Source of the DNA: Nonomuraea montanisoli | Lineage (GTDB): Bacteria; Actinomycetota; Actinomycetes; Streptosporangiales; Streptosporangiaceae | Assembly (NCBI RefSeq): GCF_013363975.1 | Contig: NZ_JABWGN010000018.1 | Coordinates: 1 to 64,000, forward strand | Direction of reading: 5' to 3' | DNA length: 64,000 nucleotides | In this document: piece by piece, positions 25,960 to 33,906 of the stretch | Numbering within the stretch: position 1 is the first letter of the stretch | Layout: every line of letters begins with the position of its first letter | Made by a program: the position numbers and the translations under genes | Notes under the pieces: model-generated | The model's database searches: none | What the model was told of the DNA's origin: nothing | Seen by the model: only the letters and a program-made list of their open reading frames with translations

Positions 25960-26709
25960 TCAGCCCGCGGCGCGGGCGGTGTGGTGGGGTTCGACCGCCT
26001 CGTCCGTCTCGCCGCGGCCCTGCCGGGATCCCCGGTAGGCGCCCCGGCGCAGGCGCGCCAGCCATCCCGCCGGGCGCAGGGCCGGGTGGCTGTTGAGCAC
26101 GGGGTCGAAGGAGACGTCCGCGCCGGGCAGCGGGGTGTGCACGCGGAGCGTCGCCACCCGTACCGGCCGCCGGCCCGCCGGCGCGGCGAGCAGGCGGAAC
26201 ACCAGCGGACCCCGCTCCAGCGCCCGCCGCAGCGCCTCGACCCGCGCGGGCACGCCCCCGGTCCCCTCGCCGTTCCCCGGGTCCGCGAACTTCTCCGGGT
26301 ACGCGAAGAGCCGGACCGGCATCGACCCGTGCCGGTACGAGGCCAGGCTGGAGTACGGCCCGGCCGTGAAGTCCCCGCGGGGACCCGGCAACCATGGCAG
26401 GCCCGGGACGCACGTGGACAGCAGCAGGTCCACGTCGCCCTGAGACGGCCGTCCGCCCGGCAGCCGCAGCGCCAGTCCCAGCACGTCGGGCAGCGGTCCG
26501 GGCAGCGATCCGCCCCTGGACAGGCGGGCCACCACCTCGTACGACCCTGGCTCCGCGAGTGCCGGCAGCCCCGGAGCCGGGCCTCTCTCCAGCACGAGCG
26601 TCGCGGCGACGGTCAGCCCGTCGCGATGCAGGGCCCGGCCCCGGCGCAGCGCGGCGACCAGCCGGGCGACGACGGAGGCGGCACGTTCCGACAGAGATCC
26701 GGACGACAT
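25960..26709 (-). CDS. catalase-superfamily protein (small, SrpA-like)
   Basis: A 249-aa protein with the order of catalase motifs in reduced size. RALHRDG near residue 28 matches the region of the distal His. ARLSRGGSLPGPLPDVLGLA matches the catalase A-R-F-S...D-x-x-G-x-A motif, then LRLPGG, a DLLLSTCVPG block and SSLASYRHG follow. It is half the length of monofunctional catalases, and I cannot confirm the proximal heme Tyr. ATG 26709 follows an AGGGGGG site. It lies 49 bases downstream of the Dyp peroxidase on the same strand, suggesting a heme-peroxide pair. Often annotated only as 'phosphodiesterase' or hypothetical. Confidence 0.65.
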   Translation of the reverse strand: MSSGSLSERAASVVARLVAALRRGRALHRDGLTVAATLVLERGPAPGLPALAEPGSYEVVARLSRGGSLPGPLPDVLGLALRLPGGRPSQGDVDLLLSTCVPGLPWLPGPRGDFTAGPYSSLASYRHGSMPVRLFAYPEKFADPGNGEGTGGVPARVEALRRALERGPLVFRLLAAPAGRRPVRVATLRVHTPLPGADVSFDPVLNSHPALRPAGWLARLRRGAYRGSRQGRGETDEAVEPHHTARAAG

Positions 26710-26758
26710 GCCGCCCCCCTGCCCGGCCACCCGTCCCCCACACCGGGTCGTCCCGGGG

Positions 26759-27937
26759 TCAGGCCGTCAGGAGGCGGTCGCCGATCCAGCCCTCCGGCGT
26801 GCACCCGGGCGGGATCGCGAAGACCGCCGAGCCGATCGGCGTGATCCACTCGTTCAGCAGGTCGCCCTCCGCCAGCCGCCGCTGCACCGGCAGGAACTGC
26901 CGGTCGATGTCGGCCTGGTAGGACACGAAGATCAGCCCCGAGTCCGCGGTCCCGTCGGACCCCACCGGCTCGTCGTAGTTGTACGGCCGCCGCAGGATGC
27001 GCTGCCCCACGTCGGCGGCCCGGGCTCGCCTGATGTGCGCGAACTCCGCGATGACGGGGAAGCCGAGCTGGTTGAGGCGGTTGAAGTCGGGCTCGTCCCG
27101 CTCCTCGCGGCCCGTGAGCGGGGCGCCCGTGTCCAGCCGCCGGCCGATCGTGAACTCCCGCGCCGACCGGTCCGCCGCGTCCCACTGCTCCAGCTTCATC
27201 CGGATCCGGCGCAGCACCATCGTCGTGCCGCCCCGCATCCCCTCGGGCCCGTCGCCCAGCCACACGGAACGGTCGAGATTCGAGGGGTTGACCGTGCCGT
27301 CGAGCTGACCCATGAGGTTGCGCTGCGTCGTCCCGGGCGCCTGCGTGCCGGCGGCGCGCCGGAAGCCGCGCTGGCTCCAGCGCACCTTGGCGAACGCCCG
27401 CGCGTCCTTGACGATCATGCGCAGCGCGTGCGCCACGGTCATCGGGTCGTCGGCGCAGAGCTGGACGAGCAGGTCGCCGCCGCTCCACCGGTCCTGCAGC
27501 TTGTCCGTCTCGAACGCCGGCAGGGCCCTCACCGGCGAGGTCACGCCCGCCGCCGCGAACAGCCCCGGCCCGAACCCGAAGGTGACCGTCAGCCGGGCGG
27601 GCGAGACGGCCAGCTCGGGCTCGGTGTCGGCGAGCGCGGGCCGCCCCTGGGTGAGGCGCCGGGCGTCGTCGGTGAGGAGCTGCATCAGCCGGACGACGGC
27701 CTCCTTGCCGGTGCCCGGCAGCAGGTCCAGGCCGAGGAACACGGCGTGGGCCTGCGGCGCCGTCGCGATGCCGGCCTGGTGCGGGCCGTGGAACGGCTCG
27801 ACCGCGTCACCCGTCCCCGCGGCCGCGGCGACGACCTGCCCGGGAACGGCGCCGGCGGCGGCCTGCCCGGGGATGGCCGCCACGGGCAGTGCCGCGCCCC
27901 CCGCCAGCAGGCTGCGGCGGCTGATCGTGGCGCCCAT
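26759..27937 (-). CDS. Dyp-type heme peroxidase, Tat-exported (EfeB-like)
   Basis: A 392-aa peroxidase. The N-terminus ISRRSLLAGGAALPVAAIPG is a twin-arginine signal ending near residue 28. The mature part has the Dyp G-x-x-D-G motif as MGQLDGTVNP. It also has FGFGPGLF, the proximal heme His probably in FAHIRRA, and the distal Arg region RRPYNYDE. It should oxidise dyes, lignin-like phenols or porphyrin with H2O2 outside the membrane. EfeU/EfeO iron-uptake partners are absent, so it is a stand-alone enzyme rather than part of EfeUOB. A TnpB remnant lies in its 5' side. Confidence 0.92.
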   Translation of the reverse strand: MGATISRRSLLAGGAALPVAAIPGQAAAGAVPGQVVAAAAGTGDAVEPFHGPHQAGIATAPQAHAVFLGLDLLPGTGKEAVVRLMQLLTDDARRLTQGRPALADTEPELAVSPARLTVTFGFGPGLFAAAGVTSPVRALPAFETDKLQDRWSGGDLLVQLCADDPMTVAHALRMIVKDARAFAKVRWSQRGFRRAAGTQAPGTTQRNLMGQLDGTVNPSNLDRSVWLGDGPEGMRGGTTMVLRRIRMKLEQWDAADRSAREFTIGRRLDTGAPLTGREERDEPDFNRLNQLGFPVIAEFAHIRRARAADVGQRILRRPYNYDEPVGSDGTADSGLIFVSYQADIDRQFLPVQRRLAEGDLLNEWITPIGSAVFAIPPGCTPEGWIGDRLLTA

Positions 27938-28113
27938 CAGAACTTCCCGAGGGGGTCGGCGGCTTCAGCCGTCGAGAGAATCGGGCGTGGGAGGGCCGCC
28001 GAGGCCCGAGCGTGCCCTGACCTGCCAGGTCTGTGCATCACAGATGTCCTTCCGGATTTTGTCGGCGCCCGGCGATATCGTGGCCGTCTGATTACGGAAC
28101 GTGGGAGGTGGGT

Positions 28114-28905
28114 GTGCGCAGGTCGTTCAGGTTCCTGCTCCGTCCCACCAGCAAGCAGGCCGCCGCGCTCACGCAGTGCCTGGAGAACCACCGGGAGCTG
28201 TACAACGCCGCGCTGGAGCATCGCCGCACCGCCTACCGCAAGGCCGGGGTGACCATCCGCTACGGCGATCAGTCGGCGGAGCTTAAGGAGATCCGCAAGG
28301 CCGACCCCTACGGTCAGGGCCGCTGGTCGGCGGGCTCCCAGCAGCAGACCCTGCGCCGTCTGGACAGGGCGTTCGCGGCGTTCTTCCGCAGGGTCAAGGC
28401 CGGGCGGAAGGCCGGGTACCCGCGTTTCAAGGGCCGGGGCCGGTTCGACACCGTGCAGTGGCCCGCCCTCAAGAACGGGGCGGCGTGGGACTCCCAACCG
28501 CATGATCCGGTGACGCGCCTCTACCTGCTCGGCATCGGGCATGTGCGGGTCCACCAGCACCGCCGCGTGGTGGGCACGGTCAAGACGATCAGCGTCAAGC
28601 GGGAGGGCACACGCTGGTTCGTCGTGCTCTGCTGCGACGACGTGCCCGCCGAGCCGCTGCCGGCGACAGGCGCGGTGGTCGGGATCGACATGGGCGTCGT
28701 CTCGCTGGCCACCACCAGCGACGGCGACCACATCGACAATCAACGGCACCTGGCCGCGACCGCCGACCGCCTCGCGGACGCGCAGCGAAACCTCGCCCGC
28801 ACGAAGCGAGGCAGCAAGCGGCAAGGCAAGGCTGTGGCCCGTGTCGCCGCCCTGCACGCCAAGAGGGCAGGGCTTGCCCTTCGCGAGGCTGCAAAAGCGG
28901 CTTAG
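28114..28905 (+). pseudogene. TnpB (IS200/IS605-IS607 family), internally deleted
   Basis: A 263-residue frame beginning RRSFRFLLRPTSKQAAAL, with RBS GGGAGG and GTG 28114. The helical N-terminal part, LYLLGIGHVRV and the first RuvC segment AVVGIDMGVVSLATT are present with the catalytic Asp. The chain follows the normal TnpB order up to KAVARVAALHAK, then jumps to a 13-residue nonsense tail that runs into the right-end hairpin. The second and third RuvC motifs and the zinc finger, about 130 residues, are missing. The protein therefore cannot be an active nuclease. No TnpA is nearby, so it would depend on another copy for movement. Confidence 0.85.
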
Positions 28906-28940
28906 CGAGAAGCCGCTTCCTTCAGGGAGCGGAGGAGTCA
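28861..28940 (+). ncRNA. TnpB right end with omegaRNA-like hairpins
   Basis: AGGGCA...TGCCCT (28864-28880) and a perfect 9-bp hairpin, AAGCGGCTT-AGCGAG-AAGCCGCTT (28895-28918), are followed by a GGGAGCGGAGGAGTCA segment ending at 28940. This layout is what I know from right ends of actinobacterial TnpB elements, where the transcript serves as guide RNA. The next bases, 28941 onward, would be the guide and are the 3' end of the copper chaperone gene. Whether it is transcribed is unknown. Confidence 0.6.
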
Positions 28941-29486
28941 TCAGTGCTTCATCCCCGGCTGGTAGTCCTCCCGGCCGCCCGCGAAGTCCTTGCCGACCGC
29001 GGTGAACTCCAGCGGCGAGCCGCCCTTCACCGTCAGCGTGAACGGCACCCGGACCCCCGGCTTCACCTCCTCGGTGACGCCCATGAGCATGATGTGGTCG
29101 CCGCCGGGCCGCAGCTCGTGGGTGCCGCGCGCGGGCACCACGATGCCGCCCTCCTTCGGCCGCATGATCATCTTGCCGCCGGAGTCCACGACCTCGTGCA
29201 GCTCCACCCGCGACGACAGCGGCGTGCTGCCGGCGACGATCGTGATGTCGGAGTCGGTCGGGTTGACCAGGGTGCCGAACGCGGCGGTCATCCCCTTCTT
29301 CGTGGTCTTGACCCACGGGTCGGTGATGGACAGCGCGCCCGCCTGACCGGAGGCGGGGGCGTTCGCCTGGGCGGGGGCGGCGGACGCGGAGGCGACGGTC
29401 CGCGCGGGCTGCTCGGCCTGCTGACCGCCGCACGCGCTGACCGTGACGAGAGCGGCCGCCAGCACCAGAACATGACGAGAGAACAC
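28941..29486 (-). CDS. copper chaperone PCu(A)C-type lipoprotein
   Basis: A 181-aa exported protein. GTG 29486 with GGAGAAAGG upstream gives a signal ending in the lipobox VSAC. A Ala/Pro linker follows, then the PCuAC domain (about 65-170): HEVVDSGGKMIMRP and GDHIMLMGV supply the H-x(n)-M-x(n)-H-x-M copper ligands. It delivers Cu(I) to cytochrome oxidase or periplasmic-type enzymes outside the membrane. A membrane protein gene lies 82 bases upstream on the same strand and probably belongs to the same unit. The TnpB element ends exactly at its stop codon. Confidence 0.9.
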   Translation of the reverse strand: MFSRHVLVLAAALVTVSACGGQQAEQPARTVASASAAPAQANAPASGQAGALSITDPWVKTTKKGMTAAFGTLVNPTDSDITIVAGSTPLSSRVELHEVVDSGGKMIMRPKEGGIVVPARGTHELRPGGDHIMLMGVTEEVKPGVRVPFTLTVKGGSPLEFTAVGKDFAGGREDYQPGMKH

Positions 29487-29568
29487 GGGTAACGCCTTTC
29501 TCCACCTGGGCACGGCACGCCGGACACGCGGCACGTCCCAGGTGTGGTTGTCGATAAAAGGGGAGATG

Positions 29569-30129
29569 TCAGAAGGAATCGACAACCATCGGCGGCCCTC
29601 GCCGGGTCACCGCGTACCGCAGCACGGCCGGACGCAGCACCGGCGGCTGAGCCGTACAGGCGGGAAGGAACGACGTCCAGGACGCGGGCAGCCGCACGAG
29701 CAGCAGCCGCACGGCCAGCCGGCGCAGCAGCGCCCAGAACAGCGCCTCGCCCCTGGCCAGCCACAGCCCGGTCAGCAGCGTCGCCCACCCGTGGGCGACC
29801 AGCATGCCGAGCCCCGGCACGAGCCCCGAGTGGGCGTGCGCCAGCGCGGCGACCGGCGACGCCTCATGGGCCAGCGAGAACACCAGGTGCAGAACGGCCT
29901 GCGCCCCGCCGAGCAGCGGCAGGATCACGCGGGCGGTCCGCTCGCGCCCGGACAGCGCGTACGCCGCCGCGAACGCCCCGCCCAGCGCCCAAGCCAGCAC
30001 GCCCGGCGCCACGCTGCCCCCGCCGAACGCGTGCGCGCCCCAGCCCAGGCCGACACACACCACGGCGAACACCGCGGCACGCGCGAGCCGGAACGGGAGC
30101 GACGCGGGCAGGGACACAGCCTGGATCAT
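29569..30129 (-). CDS. integral membrane protein next to the copper chaperone
   Basis: A 186-aa hydrophobic protein with about four to five helices (LARAAVFAVVCVGLGWGAHA; LAWALGGAFAAAYAL; VILPLLGGAQAVLHLVFSLA; LVAHGWATLLTGLWLA). Two His-containing stretches, LHLVFSLAHEASPVAALAHA and HSG, lie near the membrane and could bind metal. The start is taken at MIQAVSL (30129). Proteins of this size next to PCuAC genes are common in actinomycetes, so a role in copper handling is likely but inferred. Confidence 0.7.
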   Translation of the reverse strand: MIQAVSLPASLPFRLARAAVFAVVCVGLGWGAHAFGGGSVAPGVLAWALGGAFAAAYALSGRERTARVILPLLGGAQAVLHLVFSLAHEASPVAALAHAHSGLVPGLGMLVAHGWATLLTGLWLARGEALFWALLRRLAVRLLLVRLPASWTSFLPACTAQPPVLRPAVLRYAVTRRGPPMVVDSF

Positions 30130-30230
30130 CCCACGAGCACCCCACGCCCACCGATCCGAACCGTCAAGACAGGACATCGCGCGGTGAAGACCCTCCTACG
30201 CGCGGGACCTCGCAGGCATAATGGCGGCCG

Positions 30231-30980
30231 ATGCCGATAAATCCTGAGTCGACGCCCCAAATGCCCGTAACTCACGACTTGGCGTCCTACGCCGCGACCA
30301 TCGCCCCCGTCATCAACGCGGTCCACGTCAACGTCCACGCCTCGGCCCGTCAGGAACGCGACGACCACGCCGAGACCTGCGGCGTGACGCCCGGTTTCCT
30401 CGGCGACCTGCGGTACGCGCTGCCCGCGCGCCCGCTCACCCGCGACGACCTGTCCGTCGTCTACCGGTACGGCGGCGCCGCCGACCTGGACGCCGAGATC
30501 GGCCACCACTTCCGCCAGGGCACGCTCGCCGAGGACGGCGACGGCGTCCTGCGGCTCACCGCCGCCGGGCTGTCCTATGTCCACGGCCTGTACGAGGTCC
30601 ACGCGAAGGCCGTCGGCCGCCTGTGGGCCGCGTACGACGTGCCGGCTCTGGCCGGACTGCTCGCGGAGGTCCTCGCGGGGGCCGTGGCGGAGCCGGGCGG
30701 CGCGTTCGAGGTGATGGCGCCCCCGTACGAGCCGGAGGGAACGCCGCCGGGCGTGCTGCTGTTCAACCGGGTCGCCGCGCTGCGCTACCACCGGGCCGAC
30801 GCGCACGCCGCCGCCTGGCGCGAGGCCGGGCTGACGGCGGACGCCGTGGTCGAGCTGGGGTGCGGCCCGCTGCGCGACCGGATCGAGGAGGACACCAACC
30901 GGCGCGCCGCCCAGCCGTACGCGACGCTCACCGGCGGTGAGCGCGAGACCCTGTTCGAAGGGCTCCTCGCGCTCATCTGA
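30231..30980 (+). CDS. hypothetical protein, SCO6745-like/winged-helix type
   Basis: A 249-aa soluble protein, divergent from the copper genes. The middle has a helix-turn-helix-like stretch LAEDGDGVLRLTAAGLSYVH. The second half, with LFNRVAALRYHRADAHAAAW and GLTADAVVEL, recalls the SCO6745 family of actinobacterial proteins. Start ATG 30231 is used; ATG 30261 is possible because neither has a strong ribosome site. Nothing shows a catalytic site. It may be a regulator or a small-ligand sensor. Confidence 0.55.
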   Translation: MPINPESTPQMPVTHDLASYAATIAPVINAVHVNVHASARQERDDHAETCGVTPGFLGDLRYALPARPLTRDDLSVVYRYGGAADLDAEIGHHFRQGTLAEDGDGVLRLTAAGLSYVHGLYEVHAKAVGRLWAAYDVPALAGLLAEVLAGAVAEPGGAFEVMAPPYEPEGTPPGVLLFNRVAALRYHRADAHAAAWREAGLTADAVVELGCGPLRDRIEEDTNRRAAQPYATLTGGERETLFEGLLALI

Positions 30981-30998
30981 CCGCGCACCGGAGGATGG

Positions 30999-33641
30999 TC
31001 ATGGCGTGCCGAACAGGCGGCCCACCTCCGTCCGGTCGTTGACGCCCAGCTTGTCGTACACCGCCTGCAGGTGGTTCGCGGCCGTCCGCGTGGACACGGC
31101 GAGCCGGGCGGCGATCTGCCGGTTCGTCAGCCCGGCCGCCGCCAGCCGGACGATCTCCCGCTGGCGCGGGGTGAGCTCGGGCGTGGCCAGCTCGACCAGC
31201 GCCGGAGTGGTCACCCCGGGGCAGCGCCTGGCCAGCGCCCACGCCCGGGTCCGCGCTCCCCTGGCCTGCGTGCCGCGTCCCATGCGGAGGTACGCGGCGG
31301 CCTCGTGGGCGGCGGCCTCCGCCGCGTACAGCACCATGCCGAGCCGCTCGAACTCCACCGCCACCGCCCGCAGCTCCCCCGGGTCGCCGGCGGCCCGCGC
31401 GTGGCGGGCGAACAGCCGCACCAGCGGCCCGTCCACCCGCTCCGCCAGGCCGGTCAGCCGCCCGGCCGCCTCCCCGGGCCGGCCCAGCCGTACCAGGTCG
31501 TGCAGCGCGAACATCAGATAGCCGGACTGCTCCCGCTCCTCCGCGTGTCCGGCGGCCGCCCGGCACGCGGCCACCGCGCCGTCGAGGTCGCCGTCCGCCG
31601 CCGCCACCCACACGGCCGCCTGGAGCGCCGGCTGCCGGGTGAACGCCCAGCGCGCGGCGAGCCGGTCGGCCTCCGCCAGTGCCTCCCCGGCCCGTACGGT
31701 CCGCCCGAGCAGCGCGGACGCGTGGGCCACCTCGGCCAGGCAGCGCCCCAGGTACGGCGTGCCGGCGGGCAGCCGCGCCGCGTCCTCGCCGGCCCAGCGG
31801 GCCGCGCCCGCGACGTCGCCTCGGAGCCGGGCCACCACGGCCCGGTGGGCGCCGAACCCCGTCACCGGCGGCTCGCCCTCGCCGAGCGCCATGCCGCCTT
31901 CGGCGGTCCGCGCCGCCTCCTCCAGCCGACCGGAGAACACCCGTGCCGCACACGCCGCGTCGAGCAGGGCCGGCAGCGCGTGCGGCGCCCCGACCGGCCA
32001 CCTGTCGTCCGGCAGTTCCCTCAGGACCCGGTGGACGACGGCGAGGCTCTGCTCGGTCCGCCCCGCGTACGCGTCGATCCACGCCTCCAGCCCGGCCGCC
32101 TGCACCTCCCACCTGGCGAGCGGGGCCCCGGCCCCGGACGGCCTGCGCGGCAGTGCCGGCGAGCGGGACGCCGACGTCAGGCGTCCGGCGAGGAAGTCGG
32201 CCATCCCCCGGTGCAGGCGGACCTCGCGCCGCAGGGCCGAATCCGTCACCGACTCCCCCGCCGCGTCCAGCACCGCGCACGCCTCTGCGTCCGCCCCGGC
32301 CCACGCCAGGTTGATCCCCAGGCTGGCCGCGTGCCGCGCCCGCTCGCCCTCCGTGACCGCCCCGTCCGCCGCCCGACGCAGCGCCGCCACCGCCGTCTCC
32401 GACTCCCCCAGCACCACGAGCGCCTGCCCGAGCAGCGCCACGGCCGACACGCCCGCCCCCGCCTCGTGCGCCGCCCGCGCCAGCCGCGCCGCGAGCCGCG
32501 GCTGCTGCCGTGCCAGGGCCACGGCGGCCGCGTCCAGGAGCGTGGCCGGCTCGACCGCCGAGCCGCCGTCCAGCCGCCACACCGCGGCGCGCAGCACGTC
32601 CTCGCGCCGCCGCGTCCCGCCCGGCTCCGACGTCCCGCCCGCTTCCGACGGCCCGCCCGCCTCCAGCGCCGCGGCCAGCGTCCGCAGCCGGCGGCGGGCC
32701 CGCAGCGTGCCGCAGCCGTCCCGGACCACCTGGCCGTAGAGGGGGTGGCCGAGCCGCAGGTGCTCGCGCCGCCCGTCGGCCACGGCCGCCACCAGTCCCC
32801 TGTCCTCCAGCCGCTCGACGGCCTCGGCGGACGTCAGCCCCGCCACCAGCGCGGCCCCCAGCGGCTCCCCGAACGCCACCAGCTCCAGCGCCTCCCGCTC
32901 GCCCGGTCCCAGCCGCCCGATCCGGGCCTCGACCAGCTCCCGCAGCCGGGCGGTCAAGGACAGCTCGCCGCACCACCGCCAAGCGCCCTCGCGCACCGCC
33001 AGCCGGCCGGACGCGCGCCCGGCGTGGACGAGCTCGCGCAGGTAGAGCAGATTGCCCGCGCTGACCTCGGCCAGGCGGCGCACGGTCGGCGCGGCCACCT
33101 CCCCGCCCAGCGCCTCGGCCAGCACCGCCTCGACCCCGTCCCGGTCGAGCGGGCGCAGCTCGATGCGGTCCAGTACCTCGTCCTTCCACAACGCCGTGAT
33201 GGGCGCCGGCTGCCGCGCGCCGCTGCGCACCGTGACGAGGACCGCCGCCGCGCCGCTGGACGCCAGGTGGTGCACCAGCGCGGCCGAGGCCGGGTCGAGC
33301 CGGTGGGCGTCGTCCACGCTCACCAGCAGCCGTCCGCCTCCGGCCCGGGCCCGCAGGTGGCGGGCGGCCCAGCGCAGCAGGTTCTCCCCCGCGCCCGGCG
33401 GGCCGGTCAGCGCGTGCGCGAACGCGCCGAACGGGATCGTCGCCGCCGTCGCCGTGCCCAGTGCCCGGACCACCCCGTACCCGCCGAGCCCGGACAGCGC
33501 CTGCGCCGCCAGCCTGCTCTTGCCGACCCCCGCCTCGCCCACGATCATGACGCCGGCCCGCGCCCGCAGCGCCTCCCGCACGCGCGCCAGCTGTCCCCCT
33601 CGCCCGACGAACGGCCAGCAGCTCCCCAGTTGCTCGCTCAT
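30999..33641 (-). CDS. LAL-type giant LuxR regulator with AAA ATPase domain
   Basis: An 880-aa regulator. The N-terminal ATPase (about 10-250) has FVGRGGQLARV, Walker A GEAGVGKSRLAA and Walker B RLLVSVDDAHRLD. The middle 500 residues are TPR-like Ala/Arg-rich repeats. The C-terminal LuxR helix-turn-helix (about 815-875) reads ELTPRQREIVRLAAAGLTNR and ends with a recognition helix STRTAANHLQAVYDKL. LALs activate secondary-metabolism or sugar genes after ATP binding. A second giant regulator lies just upstream on the same strand. The target is unknown. Confidence 0.93.
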   Translation of the reverse strand: MSEQLGSCWPFVGRGGQLARVREALRARAGVMIVGEAGVGKSRLAAQALSGLGGYGVVRALGTATAATIPFGAFAHALTGPPGAGENLLRWAARHLRARAGGGRLLVSVDDAHRLDPASAALVHHLASSGAAAVLVTVRSGARQPAPITALWKDEVLDRIELRPLDRDGVEAVLAEALGGEVAAPTVRRLAEVSAGNLLYLRELVHAGRASGRLAVREGAWRWCGELSLTARLRELVEARIGRLGPGEREALELVAFGEPLGAALVAGLTSAEAVERLEDRGLVAAVADGRREHLRLGHPLYGQVVRDGCGTLRARRRLRTLAAALEAGGPSEAGGTSEPGGTRRREDVLRAAVWRLDGGSAVEPATLLDAAAVALARQQPRLAARLARAAHEAGAGVSAVALLGQALVVLGESETAVAALRRAADGAVTEGERARHAASLGINLAWAGADAEACAVLDAAGESVTDSALRREVRLHRGMADFLAGRLTSASRSPALPRRPSGAGAPLARWEVQAAGLEAWIDAYAGRTEQSLAVVHRVLRELPDDRWPVGAPHALPALLDAACAARVFSGRLEEAARTAEGGMALGEGEPPVTGFGAHRAVVARLRGDVAGAARWAGEDAARLPAGTPYLGRCLAEVAHASALLGRTVRAGEALAEADRLAARWAFTRQPALQAAVWVAAADGDLDGAVAACRAAAGHAEEREQSGYLMFALHDLVRLGRPGEAAGRLTGLAERVDGPLVRLFARHARAAGDPGELRAVAVEFERLGMVLYAAEAAAHEAAAYLRMGRGTQARGARTRAWALARRCPGVTTPALVELATPELTPRQREIVRLAAAGLTNRQIAARLAVSTRTAANHLQAVYDKLGVNDRTEVGRLFGTP

Positions 33642-33689
33642 CGTGCCTCCTCTCCCGACCCAGGGTCGCGAGGGAGGTTCGCGGGAGGT

Positions 33690-33851
33690 TCAGGGCGGAT
33701 CGCGGCGCAGCCCGGCCGCCGCGTACAGCAGGTCGAGGGCGGCCTCGGTCCCGTGGAACGGCACCGGCTCGCCCCCGACCTCTTCGAGCAGCCCGCGGAG
33801 CTGGCCGCCGGACTGCTCCGGCTCGACCAGCCGTACGATGACCGTCCTCAT
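33690..33851 (-). CDS. 53-aa conserved-type small protein
   Basis: A short frame starting MRTVIVRLVEPEQSGGQLRG and ending ...GLRRDPP, between two giant regulators. The start (strand-turn, R-x-V-E-P) and the tail ending in a small helix (LDLLYAAAG) resemble short actinobacterial proteins that begin MRTVIVRL and act as standalone or appended elements next to regulators (from memory). Codon use is strongly GC3, like its neighbours. Function unknown. Confidence 0.6.
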   Translation of the reverse strand: MRTVIVRLVEPEQSGGQLRGLLEEVGGEPVPFHGTEAALDLLYAAAGLRRDPP

Positions 33852-33906
33852 GGGCGCACCATCTCGCCGCCCGGTTCAGGTCAGGTTCAGGTGGGGTCCG
33901 GGCGGG

